Source of the DNA: Schauerella aestuarii
Lineage (GTDB): Bacteria; Pseudomonadota; Gammaproteobacteria; Burkholderiales; Burkholderiaceae_B
DNA length: 64,000 bases
Direction: 5' to 3'
NCBI RefSeq assembly: GCF_009866805.1
Contig: NZ_SIZW01000041.1
Span: forward strand, 744,001-808,000
Shown: positions 47,413-55,292 of the stretch, piece by piece
How positions within the stretch are numbered: position 1 is the stretch's first letter
Layout: the number at the start of each line of letters is the position of its first letter
The notes under the pieces: model-generated
Told to the model about the DNA's origin: nothing
What the model saw: the letters and a program-made list of their open reading frames with translations, nothing else
Database searches by the model: none
Program-made: the position numbers and the translations under genes

Positions 47413-48311
47413 CCTACAAGCAGCATCCTCTCTCGGCGGCATTTCCGCCCATGTCTGCAGATGACTTCCTAACGCTGAAAGACAGCGTTGAGGACATCGG
47501 CGTTCAAAATCCGATCACGATCTACGAAGGTATGGTCTTGGACGGCTGGCACCGTTACAGCGCCAGCGTCGAGCTCGGTATGGCGTGCCCGGAAGTAGAG
47601 CTTGGTGCCGTCGACCCCGTCGCGTTCGTGCGGGCACAGAACAAAGAGCGCCGGCACCTTAGCGCTGGTGCCTGGGCGCTCATCGAAGTGCAGCTCTGGG
47701 ACTGGAAGCCGTCACACCGGCCACCGATTGAAAAGGGTGAACCGAGTTCACCCTTTTCCGCGCCGTTAGAGTCGCCCGCCCGTCCCGAGCGATCAAACGC
47801 AGACATGGCAAAGGCCGTAGGCGTGACAGGCCGGACCATTCAGCATGCCAAGCAGGTCGAGCAGAATGCTGCTCCCGAGATCAAAGCAGAGGTGAAGAAA
47901 GGGGCAATCTCTTTAAAAACAGCGGTCGCTCTGTCCGATCTGCCGCAAGGCGAACAGACCGCGCTTGCAGCCAAAGGCCCGGACGCCCTGCGCCAAGCAG
48001 CAAGAGATAAAGCGCCTCGAGCATTGGCTCCAAGAACTGAGTCGGCGCCCGAGATAGAAGAGCTTCGTGCGCGCATCGAAGAGCTAGAGGACATAAAAGC
48101 TGCATACGAAGGGCGCAACGCCGAGCTCGAAGAAGAGAACGCGCGGCTTCAGTTGTCCGTTGACCCGGATGTCCTCGCTCGAATTTCTGAACTTCGCACC
48201 TACACACAGACTGTAGAGCAGACGCGCGATCACCTGATGAACGAGAACGCGCAGCTGAAGCAGCAGCTCAAGCGCGCCCAGCGTGCGGCCGACAAGAAAG
48301 GGGCCGCATGA
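47409..48311 (+). CDS. ParB-like N-terminal domain protein
   Basis: This 300-residue protein has a ParB/sulfiredoxin-like N-terminal domain (SVEDIGVQNPITIYEGMVLDGWHRYSASVELG), a helix-turn-helix-like middle (NADMAKAVGVTGRTIQHAKQV) and a long coiled-coil C-terminus rich in Glu/Arg/Leu (about 215-295). The GTG start at 47409 overlaps the upstream TGA. Such phage proteins often act in replication or transcription control. It is the first gene of the replication module. Confidence 0.8.
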   Translation: MTYKQHPLSAAFPPMSADDFLTLKDSVEDIGVQNPITIYEGMVLDGWHRYSASVELGMACPEVELGAVDPVAFVRAQNKERRHLSAGAWALIEVQLWDWKPSHRPPIEKGEPSSPFSAPLESPARPERSNADMAKAVGVTGRTIQHAKQVEQNAAPEIKAEVKKGAISLKTAVALSDLPQGEQTALAAKGPDALRQAARDKAPRALAPRTESAPEIEELRARIEELEDIKAAYEGRNAELEEENARLQLSVDPDVLARISELRTYTQTVEQTRDHLMNENAQLKQQLKRAQRAADKKGAA

Positions 48312-49867
48312 TGGCGCGCGAGATCGAGCTCTATCCGTACCAGCTTCCTTCGGTGGACGCGCTGCACCAAGGGTTTCTTGATGGCCACCGTGCCCAGATT
48401 CTCATGGCGCCGACAGGCTTCGGGAAGACGGTAGTAGCAGCGCATCTCCTGAAGCTGACCGCGGCGAACAGGAAGCGATGCGCGATCATGGTCGACCGCG
48501 TGAACCTCGTGGATCAGACAAGCAAGTCGCTGGACTTCTACGGTATTGATCACGGCATTATCCAAGGTGGCCACTGGCGCCGGCGCGCTTACGAGCCAAT
48601 TCAAGTCTGCTCGGCACAAACCCTGGAGAAGCGCGGCTTCTTCCCCGACGATCTCAATCTGTTGATCGTTGACGAGTGCCACGAGATCCGCCGGGCGACT
48701 GCTGAGTTCATCAAAAGCCGCCCGAATCTCTACGTGATTGGCTTGTCAGCGACTCCCTTCACCAAAGGACTGACCGAGATCTACAGCAACTTGGTCAACG
48801 TGTGCACGACCAACGAGCTCCTAAATACGGGAGACCTAACCCCGCTAAAGATGTACGCAGCGAAGGCTGCAAACATGGAAGGCGCGAAGGTCGTGGCTGG
48901 AGAATGGTCTGACAAAGAGGCTGGCGATCGCGGTATCAAAATCGTCGGCGACATCGTCGCTGAATGGCAAAGCAAAACGTACCTGCACTTCGGACGTGCC
49001 GTAAAAACTATCGTCTTCTCCGCCACGGTGGCGCACGGCGCCGAACTCTGCCGCCAGTTCAACGCTGCCGGCTACAACTTCCAGCAGATCAGCTACCAGG
49101 ACACAGACGAAGACGAACGCCGCGCGCTCATCGAAGAGTTTAAGAAGTCGGATAGCGAGATCGACGGTTTGGTGTCGTGCGAAGTGTTCACTAAGGGTTT
49201 CGATGTAAAGGACATTCTTTGCGGGATTGCCGCTCGTCCATATCGCAAGAGTCTGTCCAGCCATATCCAGCAGATGGGCCGGGTCATGCGCAAGTCCCCC
49301 GGTAAAGAGTTTGGCCTCTGGCTCGACCACTCCGGCAATTTGCTCCGCTTCAAAGACGACGTCGAGAAAGTCTTTGAACACGGTCTTTCAGAATTGAGCA
49401 ATGGTCAGCTGGACGCTAAGGCCCGCAAGGAGCCAACACCGAAAGAGAAGGAGCAGTGGTCGTGCTCGTGCGGCTACGTATTTCCAAGTCCTATGAGCGC
49501 CTGCCCGGCATGCGGCAAGGAGCGCCTTCGGCTCAATATGGTCGAGAACGTTGCAGGTGTGATGGAAGCGGTTGGTCACGAAGCGCCAGTTAAATCGAAA
49601 ATGCCCGCGTTTCTCGAAGACAAGGAAAGCGTTTGGCGTCAGATCTGCGGCCTGGCTTGGGAGCGGAAGGGGGGCGACTTCGATGCTGCTCGACGCTTCG
49701 CGCAGAGTCAGTTCAACAATATCTATGGTCACTTTTCGAAGACCGGGTACTCGACGGACATTGCACTTGAACCCAGTCGGGAAGTGAAGTCTAGAGTTCA
49801 GTCGAACATCATCCGCTGGGCAAAGGGCAAGGCGAAGGGCAAGGGGCTAAATCATGCTGTTTCGTGA
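48308..49867 (+). CDS. Superfamily 2 DEAD/DEAH helicase, phage replication
   Basis: This 519-residue helicase has Walker A MAPTGFGKTVVAAHL near 33-47, the DECH box LLIVDECHEIRR, motif III GLSATPFTKGL, and motif VI SSHIQQMGRVMRKSPGK. A C-terminal zinc-ribbon-like pair CSCGYVF and CPACGKERL lies near 380-400. It overlaps the ParB-like gene by four bases and the primase gene by 14. With the primase it likely forms the phage replication apparatus. Confidence 0.9.
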   Translation: MMAREIELYPYQLPSVDALHQGFLDGHRAQILMAPTGFGKTVVAAHLLKLTAANRKRCAIMVDRVNLVDQTSKSLDFYGIDHGIIQGGHWRRRAYEPIQVCSAQTLEKRGFFPDDLNLLIVDECHEIRRATAEFIKSRPNLYVIGLSATPFTKGLTEIYSNLVNVCTTNELLNTGDLTPLKMYAAKAANMEGAKVVAGEWSDKEAGDRGIKIVGDIVAEWQSKTYLHFGRAVKTIVFSATVAHGAELCRQFNAAGYNFQQISYQDTDEDERRALIEEFKKSDSEIDGLVSCEVFTKGFDVKDILCGIAARPYRKSLSSHIQQMGRVMRKSPGKEFGLWLDHSGNLLRFKDDVEKVFEHGLSELSNGQLDAKARKEPTPKEKEQWSCSCGYVFPSPMSACPACGKERLRLNMVENVAGVMEAVGHEAPVKSKMPAFLEDKESVWRQICGLAWERKGGDFDAARRFAQSQFNNIYGHFSKTGYSTDIALEPSREVKSRVQSNIIRWAKGKAKGKGLNHAVS

Positions 49868-50678
49868 TTTCGCTCGAGCCCATGGCCTATTGATCCGCGA
49901 TCTGATGGACGACGGCCGTATCCACCGCTGCGCAACCGAATCGCATCCTCGTTCGCGCAACGGTGCCTACAAATGCACGGGCGCATGGGGATGGGTGCAG
50001 GACTGGGGGACGCAGGACGCCCCCGAGATGTGGTTCGCCGACGAGAAGAACGAGGTTGTGAAGGCTCAGGCGCGCGTCGATATGGCGGCGCTTATGCAGC
50101 AGGAGAGCCACAAGCGTGACGCTGCTGCGTTACGTGCGGCGGAGATCGTCCTGCAGTGCGGAACCGGTTCGCACCCTTACCTCGATCGAAAGGGCTTTCC
50201 GAAGGAAACCGCGCTAATCGATTACGACGGCCGCCTGGTTGTGCCAATGCGCAGCGTGGGCAACTACAGCCGCGTGCAGAGCCTGCAATGGATCGATGCG
50301 ACTGGCGAGAAGAAATTCATGCCTGGGGGCGCGGCTAAAGGTGGCGTGTACATGCTTGGCGCCGGTGACGAATTCTGGCTGTGCGAGGGTTTTGCCACCG
50401 GACTCAGCGTCCGCGCCGCCCTCAAATCGATGTATCGCCAAGCGCGAGTAGTCGTCTGCTTCTCTGCGGGCAACCTAGCGCACGTAGCTGGCCAGTTGCA
50501 AGGCCGTCGCTATGTCATCGCAGACAACGACGAAAGCGGCACTGGTGAGCGCTACGCCACCCAGACAGGCCTTCCTTGGGCAATGCCATCAACCGTTGGC
50601 CAAGATGCCAATGACCTCCATCAGAGCGGCGGTGTGTTCGCGCTCTCCAAGCTTCTACGGACATGCCTCCGATGTTGA
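49854..50678 (+). CDS. Toprim-domain primase-like protein
   Basis: This 274-residue protein is like phage primases with a C-terminal Toprim domain. The Toprim glutamate lies in WLCEGFATGLSVRAAL and the aspartate pair in YVIADNDESGTGERYA. The N-terminal part contains RCATESHPRSRNGAYKCTGAWGWVQDW, a possible degenerate zinc-binding region. It follows the helicase with overlap. Primase function is inferred from domain and context. Confidence 0.85.
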   Translation: MLFRDFARAHGLLIRDLMDDGRIHRCATESHPRSRNGAYKCTGAWGWVQDWGTQDAPEMWFADEKNEVVKAQARVDMAALMQQESHKRDAAALRAAEIVLQCGTGSHPYLDRKGFPKETALIDYDGRLVVPMRSVGNYSRVQSLQWIDATGEKKFMPGGAAKGGVYMLGAGDEFWLCEGFATGLSVRAALKSMYRQARVVVCFSAGNLAHVAGQLQGRRYVIADNDESGTGERYATQTGLPWAMPSTVGQDANDLHQSGGVFALSKLLRTCLRC

Positions 50679-50913
50679 CCCAATAGCGCGGCCAGCACCA
50701 TGCCGGTGGGACTTTCATTAACCGCGGCGGCATGGGAAGACGCTCCTACCGTGGGATCAGGTCTGAAACAGGAGCAAGGGTGGCGAAGCTAGCGCCCGAG
50801 ACCGAACGGCTGGCGGGTCATGACACGGCGACGGTTCATGTGAAGGCCTTCTCAGGGATGGGCTAGGTCTGTCCAGCTCGGGTTCATGCATGGATAGGGT
50901 GTTGAGGTAAGTG
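50679..50913. other. Short gene-free stretch after the primase gene
   Basis: I see only very short frames here, for example a 28-codon GTG frame at about 50780 preceded by AGGAG. None is supported by family or coupling. Confidence 0.4.
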
Positions 50914-51123
50914 ATGGAACAAAACAACGATCGGGCTTTACCAGCGAAGGTGGAAAAGCGCCTCGCAGAGCTACGCCAGATGCGCGAGCTCAGCGATGCG
51001 GAGGTGGAGTACTGCAGGGCCACCTATTGGCATGTCTTCGCTGATGGAAGCGAGCAGCGCCACGAGTGGCACCAGATATTGATCAATTGCTATGAGCGAG
51101 CCCAGGAGAGGCAGGCAGCATGA
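50914..51123 (+). CDS. Small phage protein, unknown
   Basis: MEQNNDRALPAKVEKRLAEL begins a 69-residue charged protein with aromatic residues in the middle (VEYCRATYWHVFADG). Its stop overlaps the next ATG (ATGA), supporting translation. No family recognised. Confidence 0.62.
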   Translation: MEQNNDRALPAKVEKRLAELRQMRELSDAEVEYCRATYWHVFADGSEQRHEWHQILINCYERAQERQAA

Positions 51124-51635
51124 TAATCAAACCGATTTTGACGAAGCGCCCGCGCATCCGCCGCTTGGGCAAAGGCGACTGGCAATGCGCATGCACCGAC
51201 GTTGCGCGGCGCGGCAAAAGCTGGCGCCATGCATGGGATCGCTGGATCGTCGCTGCAGTGCGACATGCGATCGATCGGCTGCCAAAAAATCCAGGCGCGC
51301 AGACAGTTGGTTTCGCCCCCTTAGTACCGTTGAAGGCCGTCCCTCTCGCCCGAAAGGTGAAGCTGCGCAGGAAGGCCGGCGGCATCCGCGTGCATCGCAT
51401 CGAGGATCAGCGATCACCGTCGCCAGCCGCACGCGCTGGCGAGGGGAAGCTGTCGCAAAAGCGGCAAAAGCCCGCTATCGAGCCATATCAAGGCGAGGTT
51501 GTCCGCGCGGCCCAGCCCAGCGTTCGCCCCGCATATCGGCTGCCTGCGTCCCTCGCTCTCTTGGCTGCTCGATCGAAGTGCCAGCCCCGCTTAATTTCAA
51601 TATCGCAGTCGTCCTATCCGGAGTCGAACGTATGA
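51120..51635 (+). CDS. Phage protein, unknown, basic C-terminus
   Basis: This 171-residue protein begins MIIKPILTKRPRIRRLGKGD followed by WQCACTDVARRGKSWRHAWDRWI, an N-terminus that looks like a conserved small phage protein. The remaining 110 residues are very basic and low in complexity. Both ends overlap neighbours by four bases (ATGA), which supports the frame. The unusual tail may reflect a fusion or frame drift. No function known. Confidence 0.5.
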   Translation: MIIKPILTKRPRIRRLGKGDWQCACTDVARRGKSWRHAWDRWIVAAVRHAIDRLPKNPGAQTVGFAPLVPLKAVPLARKVKLRRKAGGIRVHRIEDQRSPSPAARAGEGKLSQKRQKPAIEPYQGEVVRAAQPSVRPAYRLPASLALLAARSKCQPRLISISQSSYPESNV

Positions 51636-52252
51636 ACGCCCCCACGGCAAACTTGAACGAGCCGCTGTTCGCCAGCGCACACGCCGCGATTACTTTTGCG
51701 CTGAATTACTCGATGCAGCAATACGATCGTCCCTTGATGAACCGGCTCGCGTACGGCCCGGCCGGTGGCTCTGGAAAAGGGCTTTCTGGCCTTGATGGTG
51801 CCGCGCAGGCTGGAATGATCCGCCGGGAGATCAGCGAGCTGTCCCCGCTCGATCAGGCCTTTGTCATTGCTAGCGTCGCGCCACACCAGTTGCCGCGACA
51901 GTCTCCGGCCGGCAAAGACGACGCTTGGCGCATCAATCCTGAATGGCACGCCGCGATTCATGCCATCAGCCAGGATGTAGTGTCCAGCGCGCTCGCTGGC
52001 TGCATCTCACACCGAGTGCTTCGCTTAGGCATCGTGAGCCGCTGCTTCGGACACAAGGTCGTCCTCGCGGATCTTGCCGAGCGATGCAATGTGGCGCAGA
52101 ACACAGCAACCAATCACCACCAGCGCGTCCGCCGCTACTTGCATGGCGCACGTGGCGCCCGGATTGACGAAATGTCCATGGGGGCGGTTGAGCGCGCAAT
52201 GCGCCGAATTGAACGCCGCCTTGAAGCAGCGCAGATGGTTTTCACGGACTGA
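51632..52252 (+). CDS. Phage helix-turn-helix protein, Q-like antiterminator candidate
   Basis: This 206-residue protein starts MNAPTANLNEPLFASAHAAI with GGAG nine bases upstream. The C-terminal part has a helix-turn-helix-like segment (KVVLADLAERCNVAQNTATNHHQRVRRYLHG) and a basic tail. It is the last sizeable gene before the promoter-terminator pair at 52516-52615, the place of Q or late activator genes in lambdoid phages. Function is inferred from position and fold only. Confidence 0.55.
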   Translation: MNAPTANLNEPLFASAHAAITFALNYSMQQYDRPLMNRLAYGPAGGSGKGLSGLDGAAQAGMIRREISELSPLDQAFVIASVAPHQLPRQSPAGKDDAWRINPEWHAAIHAISQDVVSSALAGCISHRVLRLGIVSRCFGHKVVLADLAERCNVAQNTATNHHQRVRRYLHGARGARIDEMSMGAVERAMRRIERRLEAAQMVFTD

Positions 52253-52277
52253 GCGTCCAATCACAGGAGAAGGTTGT

Positions 52278-52505
52278 ATGAGTAAACAGAAGCAAGCGCG
52301 AGTCTTGGTAGTGGGGGCCGTCGATGGGTCACTGACCGATGACGGATCCGGATCGCAAGGATTCGCCAGCGAAGACGCCGCGCTCGAGGTGTTTCCGGAT
52401 CTGCGGTTAGATGCGGATGGCGAGCGATTCACGCGAGGCCGGGCGGATCCCGATGGATCGATCCGCTTCGAAACGTGGGCGGCCGCTAACGCATTGTCGC
52501 GATGA
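52278..52505 (+). CDS. Small phage protein, paralogue of the 53011 gene
   Basis: This 75-residue protein begins MSKQKQARVLVVGAVDGSLT and has AGGAG plus AAGG upstream of the ATG. The first half resembles the product of the gene at 53011 (VIIVGVVNGAVTATG, then an aromatic-Ala segment and F-DL). Function unknown. Confidence 0.65.
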   Translation: MSKQKQARVLVVGAVDGSLTDDGSGSQGFASEDAALEVFPDLRLDADGERFTRGRADPDGSIRFETWAAANALSR

Positions 52506-52515
52506 TGCGTAAAAA

Positions 52516-52544
52516 TTGACTGTTGTGATTTTTTGCGGCAGAAT
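52516..52544 (+). promoter_or_regulatory. Late/short-RNA promoter candidate
   Basis: TTGACT (52516-52521), 17-bp spacer, CAGAAT (52539-52544). The predicted transcript start is near 52551, only about 65 bases before a strong intrinsic terminator. Confidence 0.6.
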
Positions 52545-52550
52545 CACTGT

Positions 52551-52615
52551 TAATCGATACGGTGCGTAATTGCGCCAACGCACACAAGGCCCACTGCCCA
52601 CGCAGCGGGCCTTTT
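52551..52615 (+). ncRNA. Candidate short leader RNA ending at an intrinsic terminator
   Basis: Between the promoter at 52516-52544 and the terminator lies a 65-base untranslated segment with a GTGCG/CGCAC stem and the terminator hairpin. It resembles the lambda pR' leader RNA arrangement or a free phage small RNA. Expression is inferred. Confidence 0.4.
52586..52615 (+). terminator. Intrinsic terminator upstream of rusA
   Basis: AAGGCCC-A-CTGC, loop CCAC, GCAG-C-GGGCCTT followed by further T. The stem is long and GC-rich with one A-C mismatch. It lies directly before the RusA gene. Confidence 0.8.
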
Positions 52616-52637
52616 GCATTTCTGGGCTGGGGCTTGC

Positions 52638-53009
52638 ATGGTTGTTCTCGAACTTCCCTTTCCGCCCAGCTTGAACTCCTACTATCGATCGCCTAATGTG
52701 GGTTCACTGTCAGGTCGTACGCTGATCAGCAAGAAGGGTCGAGAGTATCGACGCAAGGTAATCCTGGCATCTCGGATTGGAGCGCAGCGCGCCCCCGAAG
52801 GTCGCTTGGAAGTGCATATACAGGCCTTCCCGCCAGACCGGCGGCGGAGAGACTTGGACAACATGCTCAAAGCGCTACTGGACGGCATGACACATGCAAG
52901 CGTGTTCGAGGACGACAGCCTGATCGATGTGCTGTCTGTCGAACGATTTGCGCCATGTCCGGGCGGTAAGGTTCGGGTGTTCATTTCGGCGCACGAACCG
53001 GAGGTCTAG
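52638..53009 (+). CDS. RusA-family Holliday junction resolvase
   Basis: This 123-residue protein matches RusA endonucleases: LELPFPPSLNSYYRSPNVGS at the N-terminus and the catalytic RRRRDLDNMLKALLDGM with the conserved aspartates, followed by VFEDDSLIDVL. It resolves Holliday junctions in phage recombination and packaging-ready DNA. The ATG at 52638 fits family length; an upstream ATG falls in the terminator. Confidence 0.9.
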   Translation: MVVLELPFPPSLNSYYRSPNVGSLSGRTLISKKGREYRRKVILASRIGAQRAPEGRLEVHIQAFPPDRRRRDLDNMLKALLDGMTHASVFEDDSLIDVLSVERFAPCPGGKVRVFISAHEPEV

Positions 53010-53010
53010 G

Positions 53011-53247
53011 ATGGAAGCGAAGACTGTAATCATCGTGGGCGTCGTCAACGGTGCAGTGACCGCAACGGGGCACGGCGTCCAGATGTTTGACAGCTTTGCT
53101 CATGCGCGGGCAACATTCGCCGATCTGGATCCCAAGCGGGCGACGAAGCGTTTTGCCAAGCCTGTGTATCAACACGATGGGCTGCTGCTGCGGATCGAAA
53201 CTAAGGCGGCGAGACGGCTTCGGACGATCGCGTCTCGCCAGGCGTAG
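53011..53247 (+). CDS. Small phage protein, paralogue of the 52278 gene
   Basis: This 78-residue protein (MEAKTVIIVGVVNGAVTATG...) starts one base after the RusA stop. It shares the pattern VIIVGxVNGxVT with the earlier small protein and ends in an Arg-rich helix. Function unknown. Confidence 0.65.
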   Translation: MEAKTVIIVGVVNGAVTATGHGVQMFDSFAHARATFADLDPKRATKRFAKPVYQHDGLLLRIETKAARRLRTIASRQA

Positions 53248-53254
53248 GAAGCGA

Positions 53255-53527
53255 ATGTCGATCGACCCCAAGGCCATTAACCCCGCGAACCGCTCACAAG
53301 CACGCGTCTTTTACGAGATTCTCACCGCTGAGTACTACGGAGAGAAAGGACATCCGACTGCGGTAATGGCCAGGATCGCGGGAGCGCACGATTTTCGGGT
53401 TATGGGCAGCCGGCCGCAACCGATGGCTGACGGGTGGGAATTCTGGATTGAGTTCGGATTTGTACCCCTGCTGCCCGAGTACATTCGCGCGGTGCCTTGG
53501 CGGGCCGCTTCGAATAAGACAAAATAG
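53255..53527 (+). CDS. Phage protein, 90 residues, unknown
   Basis: MSIDPKAINPANRSQARVFY begins a 90-residue protein rich in aromatic residues (GWEFWIEFGFVPLLPEYIRA). It starts eight bases after the previous gene, preceded by AGGAAG. No family recognised. Confidence 0.65.
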   Translation: MSIDPKAINPANRSQARVFYEILTAEYYGEKGHPTAVMARIAGAHDFRVMGSRPQPMADGWEFWIEFGFVPLLPEYIRAVPWRAASNKTK

Positions 53528-53547
53528 TTGCTCTAAGAGGAGCAGCT

Positions 53548-53703
53548 ATGCACGCTAAATTTATCCAAATCACGACCACGCCCATCGCCGGCGGCCTGCA
53601 GCACGTACTTGCGCTGGACGAAAATGGTGCTGTTTGGAGTGCGCAGGTCACTATTACCGGCCAATTGCGCGACGGATGGAAGTTGGTGTCTCCGGCGTTC
53701 TAA
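53548..53703 (+). CDS. Phage protein, 51 residues, unknown
   Basis: MHAKFIQITTTPIAGGLQHV begins a 51-residue protein with a compact beta-strand-like pattern, ending GWKLVSPAF. AGAGGAG lies six bases before the ATG. No family recognised. Confidence 0.6.
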   Translation: MHAKFIQITTTPIAGGLQHVLALDENGAVWSAQVTITGQLRDGWKLVSPAF

Positions 53704-53771
53704 TCAGAGCGACGTCTAGAAGCTCGGTTCTAATGTAAGCCAAGACGACTACGGGGAGCAGACTCGTCCGA

Positions 53772-54041
53772 TTACGCGCCTGGCACGAGTAGCTCGATAT
53801 TCACGTCCTCGAATGTGTGGCACTCAGGGCACTCGATCAGTGCCAGCCCTTCGGCGACTGTATTGATCGCACCTTTCTTGTGTGCAGTAGCAGTCCAGTA
53901 TTCCTTGCATACCAAGCAGTGCACGAAGGCAGATTCAATTCCCATGACACGCGGAGCCTTAGGCTCGCGCGAAATCTCGTTGGAAGTTGCCATGCTTGGC
54001 GTGACATTTCCGATGATGAAGTTTTCGGTTTTGATAGTCAT
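53772..54041 (-). CDS. Zinc-ribbon protein on the reverse strand (moron candidate)
   Basis: This 89-residue protein (MTIKTENFIIGNVTPSMATS...) has two CxxC pairs, CLVC and CPEC, spaced as in a zinc ribbon. GGAAG precedes the ATG. It is read against the surrounding late genes and has its own promoter-like sequence and inverted repeat, the mark of an independently expressed lysogenic (moron) gene. Function unknown. Confidence 0.68.
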   Translation of the reverse strand: MTIKTENFIIGNVTPSMATSNEISREPKAPRVMGIESAFVHCLVCKEYWTATAHKKGAINTVAEGLALIECPECHTFEDVNIELLVPGA

Positions 54042-54068
54042 GACGCTTCCAATCCGCTGAAAGTCAAA

Positions 54069-54116
54069 ATTATTAAAGAGACGGCGACAGTCTGCGAATC
54101 GCGAGTTCGCTGACTG
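54069..54116 (-). promoter_or_regulatory. Promoter and inverted repeat of the zinc-ribbon gene
   Basis: On the minus strand TTCGCA (54098-54093), 18-bp spacer, AATAAT (54074-54069). An inverted repeat with 11-bp arms (CAGTCTGCGAA / TTCGCTGACTG, one mismatch; 54088-54116) covers the -35 region, an operator-like layout. Confidence 0.5.
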
Positions 54117-54204
54117 ACAGCCGAAGCACGGATATACCCCGTGATCGACCCGAGGCCGCCCCACCTGTACAGGCGAGGCGACGTTAACACGGAACGCATC
54201 ACGA

Positions 54205-54999
54205 ATGGCAATGCCCATCATCCCCTGGCAAGGTGGCAAGCGCCGCTTGGCCGATCAGATTTTCCCGTTTTTCCCCGCTCACGATTGCTATGTCGAACCC
54301 TTCGCTGGGGGCGCTGCGCTGTTCTTTATGCGCCAAGTGCCGGCCAAGTGCGAGGTGCTCAATGACGTCAATGGTGAGCTTGTCAATCTTTACCGCGTCG
54401 TCCAGAACCATCTGGAAGAGTTCGTGCGCCAGTTCAAGTGGGCGCTGACGAGCCGGCAAGTGTTCAAGTGGATGCAGATGACGCGCACCGAGACGCTGAC
54501 GGACATCCAGCGGGCGGCGCGCTTCTACTATCTCCAACAAGCCTGCTTCGGCGGCAAGGTGGATGGCCAGACATTTGGGACGGCGACGACGCAGCCGCCT
54601 GGCTTGAACCTGCTGCGCCTGGAAGAGACCCTATCTGCCGCACACCTGCGGCTGTGCGGTGCCTTTATTGAACATCTGCCGTGGCTGGAGTGCGTCGAAC
54701 GATACGACCGGCCGCACACGTTCTTCTACATGGATCCGCCTTACTGGCAGACCGAGGGATACGGCGTCGAATTCGACTTCGCCCATTACGAGCACATGGC
54801 CAACGCTATGCGCACGATGAAAGGGCGGGCGATCGTGAGCCTAAACGACCATCCGGACATACGCCGAGTGTTCGACGGCTTCCACTTCGAGCGCACGACG
54901 TTGCGCTATACGGTCGGAGGCGGTGGCGGCGGCGCGGAGGCAGGCGAAGTGCTGATATTTAGCTGGGACGTGCAAAGCCAGCCGGCAGGGCTGTTTTAA
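54205..54999 (+). CDS. DNA adenine methyltransferase (D12 class, Dam-like)
   Basis: This 264-residue N6-adenine methyltransferase has the SAM-binding CYVEPFAGGAALFF near 28-41, preceded by IIPWQGGKRRLADQI, and the catalytic DPPY in FFYMDPPYWQTEGYGVEFDF. D12 class enzymes such as Dam usually methylate GATC or related sites; the target here is unknown. Phage copies often protect phage DNA from restriction. The C-terminal glycine run GGGGGG is unusual. Confidence 0.9.
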   Translation: MAMPIIPWQGGKRRLADQIFPFFPAHDCYVEPFAGGAALFFMRQVPAKCEVLNDVNGELVNLYRVVQNHLEEFVRQFKWALTSRQVFKWMQMTRTETLTDIQRAARFYYLQQACFGGKVDGQTFGTATTQPPGLNLLRLEETLSAAHLRLCGAFIEHLPWLECVERYDRPHTFFYMDPPYWQTEGYGVEFDFAHYEHMANAMRTMKGRAIVSLNDHPDIRRVFDGFHFERTTLRYTVGGGGGGAEAGEVLIFSWDVQSQPAGLF

Positions 55000-55292
55000 C
55001 GAGCGTCCGCCGGCTTGTGGTTGCGCAGCCAGTCCTTGAGCGCTGCATCTATGCGCGTTTGCCAACCTGAGCCCGTGGATCGAAAGCCATCCACGACTTC
55101 GGGTGATAAACGGATGGTGATGCGCTCCTTGGTCACATCAGCCTTCGGACGGCCGATGCGTGCGACGGGCTTAGCTTTCGCCCATTCCTCGTCAGTCATG
55201 ACATAGGTATCCGGATCGGCATCGATGCCCTTTTGAATCTGGGCATCCTCTGCTGCGGTGGGGATGATCGTCCCCGCTTTAAGTTTCGGCAT
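54996..55292 (-). CDS. brnA: BrnA-family antitoxin
   Basis: This 98-residue antitoxin has a flexible N-terminal toxin-binding part (DAQIQKGIDADPDTYVMTDEEWAKAKPVAR) and a C-terminal ribbon-helix-helix (VTKERITIRLSPEVVDGFRS, GWQTRIDAALKDWL). It should neutralise BrnT and repress the operon through the repeats upstream of brnT. It overlaps brnT by 14 bases and the dam gene end by four. Confidence 0.9.
   Translation of the reverse strand: MPKLKAGTIIPTAAEDAQIQKGIDADPDTYVMTDEEWAKAKPVARIGRPKADVTKERITIRLSPEVVDGFRSTGSGWQTRIDAALKDWLRNHKPADAR

Noticed and set aside
50679-50913. Two frames of under 30 codons after the primase gene
   Set aside because: Too short, no overlap coupling and no recognisable product; only one has an SD-like sequence.
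51092-51631. N-terminal extension of the 51632 gene
   Set aside because: The frame is open upstream but Arg/Ser-rich and overlaps another gene whose two ends are coupled by ATGA; the ATG at 51632 has its own GGAG.
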